A stretch of DNA of 64,000 nucleotides. It comes from Cycas panzhihuaensis (Eukaryota; Cycadophyta). This document shows positions 10,318 through 20,529 of this stretch, piece by piece. Every line of letters begins with the position of its first letter. Position 1 is the stretch's first letter. The position numbers and the translations under genes are program-made. Location of the stretch: positions 22,816,001-22,880,000 of the forward strand of contig CM041465.1 in the NCBI GenBank assembly GCA_023213395.1. The letters are read 5' to 3'. The notes below the pieces were generated by a model. It saw nothing but the letters and a program-made list of their open reading frames with translations. It searched no databases and was not told the origin of the DNA.

Positions 10318-10743
10318 GAATTGCCTGGTTATTCTGTCACCCAAGCCTAAGGCCATCACGTTGATCACTTTGCGAATCCGTTTGCACCTCTGAAAGCTAG
10401 CCGCTAATGAGGTTAAACTATGGTGACTACCAAGTTTGCTCATTTACCTCTTATACCTGACATCATTATGTACTTTTTTTTTTGTATTTTTATGATGGGG
10501 GCAACCCCCTCATCCTTCTTAGCTTTCGGTTGATTCCCGGGTGGCATATAGGTAGCCTCCATGTTGTCTCTAACCCTATCTTCATATCCACATGTTCTGC
10601 CATGACACTTGCCGGCACCCTTGACTCCTATTATGATCATGTTTTATATATATACATACACACGTGCTATTGACAGTTTTGTTGCTAGCATTCGCCATCG
10701 TGCCATGCTTTTGAGCAGCGAGGCTCTACTTCCAAGGGGTTAG
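10318..10743 (+). mobile_element. Family-P 3' internal piece with PPT, plus strand
   Basis: Non-coding region between RNase H and LTR, inverted relative to 9659-10075, ending in the purine tract AAGGGGTTAG directly before the LTR start at 10744. An internal 3' end therefore lies left of an LTR that also has a PBS and gag on its right: one LTR shared by two element bodies. Confidence 0.65.
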
Positions 10744-11245
10744 TGTTTCTTAGCTACCGGGAATGGATATAGATAGGTTGACTTAGGTAAGCACAGGTAT
10801 GCTTCTTCCTTTTCATTTGTACTTTTTCTTTGGAAAGGTTGATAGAATTATTGCCTCATTGCATTATTATTTGCTTTATTTGCATGATCACCGTGCATCC
10901 ATTTGGCTTAATCATGTTGCTTGTCATATTGTAAGCCTATGACGACCCAGCAGGATCTACCTTTCCACAAGGTAGGCATCCCCATGGCACTTTACGACCC
11001 TCTACGCTATCTCCACATTACCTCAAGCCTCATTTGATTTGTATGACCTATTCATGCCCTGATTTTGAGCTCTTACCATGATGTTTCCAGGACCTTTAGC
11101 CTTTGATGCTTATTTTGGTCTTGTTCACATGTCTTCTGGACTATCCTAGCCACCTGGACAGGGGGGGCAGCCCCTCCCAGGCCTACCACATCACCTTCTA
11201 AGGCTTCCAAAACCTAGATTATTGCTATTTTGGCTTTCTAGTCTT

Positions 11246-11309
11246 GCACCGCTGTAAACTTAGCGGTACCGTAAAGTTTACCACAGTACTGTGAAGTTTA
11301 CCGTGGTGC
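11246..11309 (+). promoter_or_regulatory. GGTACC palindrome array in P4 5' LTR
   Basis: Tandem units of the type GTAAACTT-GCGGTACC. The whole 64-bp block is itself an imperfect palindrome: the outer 16-bp arms (GCACCGCTGTAAACTT and the complement of AAGTTTACCGTGGTGC) differ at two positions. It lies about 130 bp upstream of the TATA box. Equivalent arrays are at 7311-7374, 8198-8261, 9070-9136, 28415-28482, 28984-29028, 37611-37695, 40041-40102 and 54141-54205. Confidence 0.65.
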
Positions 11310-11436
11310 GACTCTTGCAAATTATTTTTTTAAAACTGCCGTGGCAATTCTCAATTTTTCCATAGAATCTCCATGTCGCCTCATGCCCAACTCATCCCAA
11401 TTCGTGCCCTATTCACTTGTTTAGGGTTGGGATGGG

Positions 11437-11443
11437 TATAAAT
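11437..11443 (+). promoter_or_regulatory. LTR TATA box, P4 5' LTR
   Basis: TATAAAT follows TTAGGGTTGGGATGGG. The same context (TTAGGGTT shortly before a TATA-like box) is seen in P2, P3, P6 and P8 LTRs. Likely core promoter for genomic RNA. Confidence 0.6.
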
Positions 11444-12508
11444 CCCAAAACCATCATTATTTTACCTCTCTTAGATATTTTTTGGCTCTCCAACTCAACC
11501 ATTTCCTACTGTCATCTCTACTCTGTATTTCTTCCTTCCATAAGTGCATATGCAAGACTACGTTTCCCACACCTCCAGTCTAGGATCCACCTGTAACAAC
11601 CTTTCTTCATGGTGGGAAGCTCCTCTCCAGGCATTCTAAATCAAGTTTGGCATGGTTCTCTTCCTCATTCGCCCTAGTAAGTGTCTCTTATGGCCGCCTT
11701 TAGGGATTCCTCTTGCAAAACCCTACAGGAACTCTTCTCCTTCACTGGTTGCAAGGGCAGACCTGCCCTAGACTCAGCTCAGCAAGTATTTAGATCCCTT
11801 TTTTTTAGAGTTTCTTATGTGCTATTCTCACATTAAACTCATTTTCAAGTGTGTTTGCTCTCTTTCTTTCTGTTTAGCTGTAGTAGACATTCTTTCCATT
11901 CAGTTTAGCCTTGTATCTCTAGGTTTTTATCTTTCCTCTGCTAGTTTTCCTTAAGGAAGCAGTGGGAGAAGATCCATAAAGGTTGGGTGAAGGGAGTAAG
12001 GTAGGATCAGTCCCAATTGAGCCTACTCCCCAAGGGCAACCCCCTTCCCATCTTTCTTCTCCTACTCCCATGCTTCTCTTGGGTTAATTAGGAGGAAGTG
12101 GACCTTAGGCCTGCACTGGATTATAAACACGTGCAACCCTTACTACGCTAATTCCAAGCCTACACACCTCTCATTTAGATCCCCATAGTGTCCCTAAAAT
12201 TGCTTGGTATCCCTTGAAGGTCTTGGGGAAGGTTGGCGTAACAGATCGTTGCCCATAGCAGCTCCATTACCTTAATACCTCCTTAATACTTTGCTACACT
12301 TATCCTCATGCCTCTTGGCTGTCATAAGTTGATTTTTGTCCTTACCTTGCTGTGCTAAAAGGCTGTGTGGAGAACCTAGTAGAGGGTTTGTCTATCCTGA
12401 GACTTCCCTTCACTTCTTCTTGCTTGAGGTACGTGTTTGCTTGGAGTGAAGTTGGAGTTATTTGTAGTAATTATTTTCTCTAACTTGATATATATTTTGA
12501 CATATACT

Positions 12509-12511
<3 letters not shown>

Positions 12512-12554
<43 letters not shown>
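12512..12554. repeat. (TA)n microsatellite
   Basis: About 43 bp of nearly pure TA repeats with one TG interruption inside the P4 5' LTR. Confidence 0.95.
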
Positions 12555-12931
12555 GCTCTTCTCATAACCCCTTCTTGGAAGGGATAGGCTCTTGTATGTG
12601 TAGGTCGACGTGGCATTTTCATGAAGGGAAAAGGCGTCTGGATCCAGGTAAGATTTATCCTCTTTTTTCCTTTGCTTATTTGCTTCCTTTTTATCCTACT
12701 TTTCTTTCACAAGGAAAAGGTAAGGAAGCCCCCATCCTTCGCATTGATCTTGATCATGCATCCATCGGTTGGAGAGAGGGCATGCGTCGCGTGTGAGTGG
12801 GGTCTCTCGTTGGCCGCTACATCTCCTAGATATGCACATCTCTCTCTTTATCCCCTATTTTCCTTTTGCTTTTGTTTAAATCTATGCTTTAGCTAAATAG
12901 ATCACGCGAAAGTAAAAGGGTAAATGGTATT

Positions 12932-13961
12932 TGATCTGTTTTGGGTCTTTAAAATACTCTAAATACTTTATTTTTCATGTAAATGGTCTTTATGTAATAG
13001 AAAATTGCCTTAAAAAGGGCTTAATGGTCTTCATTTAGTACAAACATACCTTTAAAAGGCTTTAAAAATGTAAAAAATATATTTCTACAAGTGCAAAAAG
13101 GTGCTATAACTGCTACCAAGCTGCTACTAAGGTGTTACAACTGCTACCAAGGTGCTACGCAACTGAGGCGACTGCTACACAACTTAGGCGACTGCTATGC
13201 AACTGAGGTGATTGCTACACAAAAGTCAAAAAATAGAAAAATAAGAAAAATGGAAATGATTTTGGCAATACAAACGGGATCTATTTCACATGAAAATTTT
13301 CCAAGATTTCACAAGCTGTTTTGAAACTCGTTAGAAAATGGAAAGAATAGAAAAACAACCCCAAATGAAAATTCTTTTAAGTGAAATTCTGGGGAGGAAT
13401 TTGGGGGATCTCGATGGAGATTTTTGATAGGAAAAGGAGGACGCCGCAACCCTAGATGCAGCATGGAGCAAGATTCAAGGAAAGCTTCAAGAAAATCATT
13501 TTTCCAGAAAGAGAACGGCTCCAAAAAGTGAAAATTTACGTTGGGAGAAAACACAGTGGAAACACAGCAGAAAAACCTGTTACAAGGATTATGAAGAATC
13601 TCAGAAGATCGTAGTTGCAGCTGAGTGGAGAAGACAATAGTTGCAGCAGTCCCAGAAAGAGATGCTAGCCAGTTCTTCTTCACCAAAATGGGGTTTTTGG
13701 TAATAAATGACCAAAAACACTTTTGTAAACTTCGAGACAAAGGTTCCAGAGGACGAGTAGCAGCTCAAGGAGCACCCGGCATTCAATTTCTCTCTTCAAA
13801 AATGATGTAGCAGTCCCTTGCATGCTCAATAGAGCACAAACAAAAGGAGTTTTTGTAAGAAATTCCAAACATTTTCAATCCTATGTAATAATAATGTAAA
13901 TTGTTCTGGATTTTGTTTCAATTGGTTAAAGTCTTCACTTTCCCATTCAAGATTCAGATCA
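12932..13961 (+). repeat. G1 5' LTR
   Basis: Begins TGATCTGTTTTGGG, ends GATTCAGATCA. Compared with the 3' LTR it lacks a block of roughly 65 bp (near 19035-19105 in the 3' LTR) and has a longer CTGCTAC-type repeat tract, so the pair differs by block indels as well as substitutions. Confidence 0.95.
13100..13220 (+). repeat. Short tandem repeats in G1 5' LTR
   Basis: Imperfect units built on AACTGCTACCAAGGTGCTAC and AACTGAGGCGACTGCTACAC. A shorter version lies at about 18850-18915 in the 3' LTR. Confidence 0.8.
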
Positions 13962-13967
13962 ATATTT

Positions 13968-13979
13968 TGGTATCAGAGC
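13968..13979 (+). other. G1 primer binding site
   Basis: TGGTATCAGAGC, complementary to the 3' end of initiator methionine tRNA, 6 bp after the 5' LTR. Not a tRNA gene. Confidence 0.9.
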
Positions 13980-14157
13980 TAGTTTCTTGAAACCCTTGGG
14001 ATTTTAGGGATTTTTCAAGAAAAAGAAAGAAAAAGAAGAAGAAAAAAAACCTCTTGCTTTCATTGTGGAAGTTTTTATGAAAACCAAATATCAATATTTG
14101 TTAACGGGTGAAGCATTAATCGAACCTCTTGAGAGAGAAATAAGACAGCGAAGGAAG

Positions 14158-15290
14158 ATGGCTGATCCAGACTAGAAGATGGAGGAAAGGTTCGTGAAGA
14201 TGGAGTAAAACCTCGACAGATTAACCCAACTTGTGGCACAACTAGTTGCAACCTCTTCTTCAGCCAAAGGTGTAAAAAAGGAAGAAGATGAACCGATGAA
14301 GGAGGAAACGAATGAAGAGCTGGTAGAAGACCAATGAGAAGATGAAGAAGATGACAATCTAGCAATATTCACACATCCATTCAAGGTAGAGGCAAAACTT
14401 GAATTGCCCATCTATAATGGAACGTTAGATGCCACAAAATTAGATGGTTGGTTGGACCAACTAGAAACTTATTTTTCCATTTATGGGTATAAAAACCAGC
14501 AGAAAATAACTTTTACTAGGTTAAAATTATCTAAACATGCATTAGTTTGGTGGAATGTATACCTTAAATCCTATAATGTAAGTGAAATTACCTGGCAACA
14601 GTTTAAAATCCTCATAAAGAAGTAATTCTATCCTATTGGATATGAAGAGCAACAGAGGATTAAATGGCAATATTATGCAAGCAGAAAGAGGCCAAAATGT
14701 CCAAGATTACACAACAAAATTTCAAAAGCAAGCTGTTGTATTGGGCATCTCTTTACTGGGTAAAGATATGATGTTGAAATATATTAGAGGACTGCACCAG
14801 TATATTCAACAAGAACTTCAACTGTTCGAAGTCAAATCGTTCAACGAAGCCAACAAGAAGGTGATTGCCATAGAAAAGAGGAACAAGAAGGTTTATGCTG
14901 AAAGGAAAAGGTTTGCACCTCCAGAAGGTAGCAACAAACCTACCCGAGGAATGAAGTTTCTAGGTAAAGGTGGACAACAATCCATTAGAGGTTTTGGCAA
15001 GATGAAACAAGCCAATACCACCCAAATCAAAATCACTTGTATTCATTGCAAGCGAGTGGGTCACATCATAGAAGATTGTTGGTTCCTACATCCAGAGAAA
15101 TGGCCCAAGAACAAGGGGAAAGGTAAAGTTAAGATTGAAGGTAAAACTTTACTTAACTCTATAGGTGATGAAAATGTTGGTGGCATTGAAGAAGCCAATG
15201 AGAAGTTGATGCTCATGGCTAATGCGGAGCCTAGAAATAACCATCAGCAAGTTGATCCGGAGATTAGAGAGGAGCTCTTCATGGTAAGAA
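14158..15290 (+). pseudogene. G1 gag (capsid and zinc knuckle), broken
   Basis: The ATG at 14158 opens MADPD and then a stop; after an acidic coiled stretch the capsid region begins near LELPIYNGTLDATKLDGWLD with the gag signature LVWWNVYLKS. A frameshift near 14625-14660 moves reading to the frame used by all downstream domains. The nucleocapsid zinc knuckle CIHCKRVGHIIEDC (CX2CX4HX4C) is intact near 15040-15085. Gag packages the RNA and forms the virus-like particle. The first half has at least three stops, so no full gag can be made. Confidence 0.85.
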
Positions 15291-15760
15291 TCCAAGTGAA
15301 GCAAAGTATAGTTGATGCTATCTTTGACGGAGGAAGCCAAAAGAATTTAATCTCATAAGCATTGGTAAAAAAACTGGGATTAAAAATGCATGCACATCCA
15401 AAACCATATCCTCTTGGATGGTTGCAAAAAGATTCAAAGTTACAGGTTACTCACCAATGTAAGTTTAAATTTACAATTTCTGAAAAGTTCATTGATGAAG
15501 TTGAATGTGAAGTAGTCCCTTTGGATGTTTGTTAAGTTGTGTTTGGCAGCCCATATCTCTATGATAGTGATGGAGTTCATTATAGGAGGCTGAGAAAGAT
15601 TCGACTCATCAAGGATGGGAGATCATATCTGATCAATGCATCAAAGCCACAGAAGAAGATTTCTCTCATATCTTTCCAACAAGCGAAAAGATTAATTAAT
15701 GCTTGTAGGAAGTTTGTGCTGCTGATGATAAAGCCAAAGGTGGAAGAAAATGAGTAAGCA
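15291..15760 (+). pseudogene. G1 aspartic protease, broken
   Basis: IVDAIFDGGSQKNLIS holds the aspartic-protease loop as D-G-G (usual D-S/T-G); a TAA follows immediately. A second conserved strand lies in the later part, with further stops at about 15533 and 15755. The protease would cleave the gag-pol polyprotein. Same frame as RT, so this was part of one polyprotein. Inactive as it stands. Confidence 0.7.
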
Positions 15761-17160
15761 AAGTCCTCAATACAGGCACTGGATAGGAAGCAAGTGCAAC
15801 AGATTGAAGGCCTAAGGAATAGGTATAGTGACGTATTCCAAGAGCCAAAGGGCGCCCCTAAAAGGGCAATTGAACATGAAATCTAGCTAGTTGTCGATTC
15901 ACCTTTCTTTGAATCTTAGTCTCTCTACCGAAACTCAGTTTTGGAGAATGAAGAGATTAAGAGGCAGATTCAAGAACTCTTGGAACAAGGAGTGATCAAG
16001 CTAAGTTGTTCCCCATGTGGATCACCTATTGTTTTGGTGCCAAAGAAAGATGGAGGATGGAGAATGTGCATTGACTACCGGGCTTTGAATAAGATCACCA
16101 TAAAGAATAGACATCCCTTACCATGGATAGATGACTTGTTGGACCAGCTACAGTCGACAAGATATTTAAGCAAAATGGACCTGAAATTAGGCTACCATCA
16201 GGTTCGAATCCAAGAAGAGGATACTTGGAAGATAGTCTTCAAATCGAAGCAAGTATTATTCGAATGGTTGGTGATGCCGTTTGGTCTGTGCAATGCACCT
16301 TCCACCTTCATGAGGTTGATGAATGAGGTATTAAGACCCTTCATTAATGACTTTGTAATTGTTTATCTAGATGATATTTTGATTTTTAGCCAAACATGGG
16401 AGGAGCACCTCTAACATGTTGAGTAAGTGTTCAAAGTTCTCCAAGAGCAGTAGTTAAAACTAAATCTAAAGAAGTGTGAGTTTGGAAAGCAATCTCTTGT
16501 CTTCTTAGGTTTCATGGTTGGAGGAGGAGAATTTAAGATTGACCCAGCAAAGATCAAAGTCATTCTCAATTGGCCCATACCCAAGACAACCACAGAGGTA
16601 AGAAGTTTCATTGGTGCATGTCAATATTTAAGAAATTTTATTTTCAGATTCTCTCAAATTGCAGCACCTCTTCATGCATTGATGGGAGGACATGCAAAGT
16701 TTCATTGGGAGAATGAACAAGAAAAAGCTTTCAGGCTTTTGAAATAGAAAATTTATGAGGCACCAGTGTTAGCTTTACCCTCACTGCAGAAGCCATTTGA
16801 ATTGGAGACTGATGCTTCAGGCTATGCCATGGGAGCAGTATTGAAGCAAGAAGGAAAACTGATAGCATACCATTCAGAGACATTTAATGGAGCTGTCATA
16901 AATTACCCAACTTATGATAAGGAGTTCTATACATTGCACCAAGTAGTGAAGTATTGGAGACCCTATTTGTTGGGAAAAGAAGTGGTCATCCACACCGACC
17001 ACAAGCCTTTATAATTTTTGTAGACTTAGTCTAAGTTACAACAGGCTAAGCATATGAAGTCGATGTCCTATTTGCAGCAGTTTCACATCGTGGTTAAATA
17101 CAAGAAAGTAATGACGAATAAGATTACAAACTTGTTGTCCAGACCTCCTCAATAGCAAGG
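15761..17160 (+). pseudogene. G1 reverse transcriptase and RNase H, broken by stops
   Basis: RT motifs in order: SPIVLVPKKDGGWRMCIDYR, LSKMDLKLGYHQVRI (first catalytic Asp), MPFGLCNAPSTFMRLM, then VIVYLDDILIF with the YLDD active site at about 16365. RNase H follows: LETDASGYAMGAVL (Asp), YDKEFYTL (Glu), IHTDHKPL (Asp). There is no frameshift across 1.4 kb, but in-frame stops occur at about 15884, 15917, 16412, 16430, 16745 and 17012, several where CAG or CAA is expected. RT motifs themselves are intact. Confidence 0.9.
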
Positions 17161-18625
17161 TAATTCTAGTTTGTTGGTAGCTATACAATTTCAACCTTTC
17201 TGCCATGATGAATATGTTGATTTGTATTCAAAAGATGAGGCATTCAAGCCTATCTTTGAGCAGCTACAGCAAGGAAAAGTAGTTGCTAATTTCCAGCTGA
17301 AAGATGGACTTCTTTGCAAGCAAGACAAGCTTTGCATTCCAAAGCATGTAGACCAAATGAAGTGGATAAGAGAAGCTCATACCTCTCAAGTTGCAGGACA
17401 CTTTGGAGTGGGAAAGACATTGCTAAACTTGCAGCGATATATGTATTGGCCAAATATGTAGCAAGATGTAACTACAATAGTACGAGGGTGTACATTATGT
17501 AGCACATTAAAGCCATCCAATAGGAAGTTTGGATTGTACATTCCACTTCCTGTTCCATCACGACCGTGGGAAAGTATCTCCATGGATTTCCTGGGAGGAC
17601 TACCACAAACCAAAAATGGTATGGATTATTTGTTTGTTGTTGTAGATCAGTTCAGTAAAATGGTGATGTTGATTCCTTGTAGGAAGACATATACAGGAGA
17701 AGACATAGCTAGATTATTTTCCTAACATGTTTGGAAGTATTTTGGACTTCCCAACTCAATCATTTCTGATCGAGACAACAGATTTCTGAGTCATTTTTGG
17801 TAAACACTTTGGGGAATGATGGATACGAAGCTAAAGATGAGCACAGCTTTTCATCCTCAAATAGACGGCTAGATTAAAGTTGTCAACAGGACATTAGTAC
17901 AACTGTTACGAGGATACAATGCCAAGCATCCTAAGACTTGGGATGAAAGTCTCCCATACTTGCAATTTGCATTCAACAGAGCTATCCATAGCTCAACCCA
18001 AAAATCACCATTTGAGGTATGTTTGGGATTTCTACCTGTAAGTCCTTTCGATTTAGAATTTTCTACTCAACTTTCTGCAGGAAATGGAAATGAAGAAGAA
18101 GGAGATGAAAAGGCACAAAGATTCTTTGAAAGAATCAGAAAAATCCATCAACAGGTTGAAGAGCAGCTTCAAAAATCTCAATAGAGATATAAGTAGCGGC
18201 ATGATGCACATAGAACCAGCCATTCCTTTAAGGAAGGAGATAGAGTTTGGTTGCATCTTAGTAAGAAAAGATTACAAGGTGAAGGCAAAAGACTAAAGCC
18301 TTTACGATATGGCCCTTTTACAATCTTGAAGAAAATTAGGGAAAATGCTTTCCATCTTGAACTTCTAGAATTCATGAAGATGTATTCCGTAGTGAATATT
18401 GAAAATCTGAAGATGTTCAAGCCATCCATGTTGGATGAAGATGAATATGCAGTTCCACTCTTACCAAACCCAGAGGAGTTACGGATAGAGAAAGAGGAAC
18501 CAATGCAAAATGATTGCATTCTTCAAAGGAAGCAGACCGAGACTCAAAGAGGCATAATCGAGTCCTTCGAATGCGAGAGAAAGGACAAGTACCTAGCAAA
18601 GCAAAATGGTACAATAAGGAGATAG
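17161..18625 (+). pseudogene. G1 integrase, broken by stops
   Basis: The zinc-binding HHCC part (HTSQVAGHFG ... CTLC) precedes the catalytic core: SMDFLGGLPQTKNGMDYLFV (first Asp), ISDRDNRF (second Asp). The third acidic residue appears lost: the usual GQTEVVNRT reads G-stop-IKVVNRT. The C-terminal module has LKPLRYGPFTILKKI, a GPY/F-type motif, and an acidic tail to the stop at about 18623. No chromodomain recognised. Stops near 17459, 17723, 17802, 17872 and 18182 prevent translation. Confidence 0.85.
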
Positions 18626-18680
18626 GGAAAATCAAATTTCCTCATCTACAACTATAAAGTTCATGAGGCTATGAACTCCT

Positions 18681-18695
18681 AAAAAAGGGGAGTTC
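18681..18695 (+). other. G1 polypurine tract
   Basis: AAAAAAGGGGAGTTC directly before the 3' LTR start TGATCC. Confidence 0.85.
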
Positions 18696-19764
18696 TGATC
18701 CATTTCAGATCTTTAAAATACTTAAAATACTTTGTTTTTCATGTAAATGGTCTTTATGTAATAGAAATTTACCTTAAAAAAGGCTTAATGGTCTTCATTT
18801 AGTAGAAACATGCCTTTAAAAGGCTTAAAAATGTATTTCTACAAGTGCAAAAAGGTGCTACTAAGGTGCTATAACTACTACCAAGGTGCTACAACTGCTA
18901 CCAAGGTGCTACACAACTAACCATACATCACACGAATCGAGGTGGATCACATACGTAAAAGTCAAAAAATAGAAAAATAAGAAAAACGGAAATGATTTTG
19001 GCGGCACAAACGGGATCCGTTTTACACAAAATTTGAGGAGAGGGTATGCACACATGTCCTCTACACATTTAAAGAGGAAAAACTCCAAAATAAAAAGATT
19101 TTTCTAAGATTTCACAAGCTGTTTTGAAACCTATTAGAAAATAGAAAGAATGGAAAAACAGCCCCAAATGAAAACGCTTTTAAGCGAAATTCTGGGGAGG
19201 AATTCGGGGGATCTCAACAAAGATTTTTGATAGGAAAAGGAGGATGCCACAGCCCTAGATGCAACATGGAGCAAGATTCGAGGAAAGCTTCGAGAAAATC
19301 ATTTTTTTGGAAAGAGAACAGCTCCAAAAAGTGAAAATTTACGTTGGAAGAAAACACAGCAGAAACGCAGCGAAAAAACATGTTGCGGGGATTGTGAAGG
19401 AGCCCAAAAGATCGTAGTTGCAGCCGAGTGGAGAAGACATCAGTTACAACAGTCCCAAAAAGAGACGCTAGCCAATTCTTCTTCACCAAAATGGGGTTTT
19501 GGGTAATAAATGACCAAAAACATTTTTGTAGACTTTGAGACAGAGGTTCCAGAGGATGAGTAGTAGCTCAAGGAGTGCCCAGCATTCAATTTCTCTATCC
19601 TAAAATGCTGTAGCAGTCCCTTGCATGCTTAATAGAGCACAAACAAAAGGAGTTTTTGTAAGAAATTCTAAATATTTTCAATCCTATGTAATAATAATGT
19701 AAATTATTCTAGATTTTGTTTCAATTGGTTAAAGTCTTCACTTTCCCATTCAAGATTCAGATCA
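18696..19764 (+). repeat. G1 3' LTR
   Basis: Begins TGATCCATTTC, ends GATTCAGATCA, followed by the TSD copy GTATT. Confidence 0.95.
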
Positions 19765-20365
19765 GTATTGGTTATCCGCATTTAAATGTCATATGCTTGT
19801 CACATATAGGAAAAGGACACAATAGGAACCTCCTTTCCTCTTCCTCTTCCTATCAACCCAAACATACCCTTAAGTACATTTTGTTTAGCATTGTTTGCTT
19901 GCACACATAACACTTATTCTTTTTTGCTTTTATCCCTTTAGTTATTAAAGGAACACTTGGCTTAAATGCCTTTCTCTCTCTCTTGGTTCTATTTGCCTTG
20001 ACCAAATAACCAAGAGAGACCTATTTCCATCATAGGCTTTTGCCTACCCCATTCACATTTGTTTCCCTTCATCATAGGGAAACCCTTTAAGGATTCCTCT
20101 TCTTCCCTTTCGGCCATCCAAGGGTGGGAGGACCTTCCTCTCGAGACCATCTAAGCTACCCCCCCATATGAACTCTCTCTTATGGATTGAGGGCTACTCT
20201 AAGGTAGTTGGGTGCCATTCACAGGTCCTGAACTTGCGCTCTGGCCCATGGGGCACCTTGCGTGGTGCTCTCTTTACTTGTAGGATATTGCCAACACCTC
20301 CAACATCACTATTGTTTACCATCATTCCTATTGAACTTAGCGACTATCCCATAGACGTGCATCCA

Positions 20366-20384
20366 CTAGCGACCATATTGGGGA
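20366..20384 (+). other. P4 primer binding site region
   Basis: Sequence CTAGCGACCATATTGGGGA follows the LTR end. It resembles the GGCGAC...TGGGGA sequence usual after Tat/Athila LTRs; P8 has a decayed copy at 51879-51896. The priming tRNA is not assigned. Confidence 0.55.
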
Positions 20385-20529
20385 CCCACCAGTAAGGAAG
20401 CTAGTTCTTATCTCTTCCTATTAGTACTACTACCTTTTAGTGGTCTTCTCCACTTATTTCTTCCATTGGGCAGCCCCAACATGTACTTCACATCTCTCTT
20501 TCCTCTTCTAACACTTTGGCAAGTTTTGT
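20385..20529 (+). other. P4 leader before gag
   Basis: Short pyrimidine-rich untranslated leader; no gene seen. Confidence 0.5.

Larger units (their letters stand above)
12932..19764 (+). mobile_element. G1: complete nested Ty3/gypsy element, 6.8 kb
   Basis: TG...CA LTRs of 1030 and 1069 bp, 5-bp TSD GTATT (12927-12931 and 19765-19769), Met-tRNA PBS, PPT, and gag-protease-RT-RNase H-integrase in order, which is the gypsy order. From 14636 to 18625 the whole polyprotein stays in one frame, broken only by in-frame stops. Integrase ends in a GPF-type region, but I cannot recognise a chromodomain. RT sequence style suggests a chromovirus relative; that assignment is tentative. Confidence 0.95.
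10744..20365 (+). repeat. P4 5' LTR, split by G1
   Basis: Begins TGTTTCTTAGC, ends GCATCCA at 20365. G1 plus its 5-bp TSD occupies 12932-19769. Outside the core promoter I see no gene; pyrimidine-rich stretches (11460-12430, 19770-20360) are typical of the R/U5 part in this family. Confidence 0.85.

Noticed and set aside
13309-13740. 143-codon minus-strand frame in the G1 5' LTR, partly repeated in the 3' LTR at 19214-19489
   Set aside because: LTR-borne on the non-transcribed strand; conservation follows from LTR duplication; no domain.
13968-13979. tRNA-like TGGTATCAGAGC strings (also 55489-55500)
   Set aside because: Only primer binding sites; no cloverleaf or full tRNA sequence around them.
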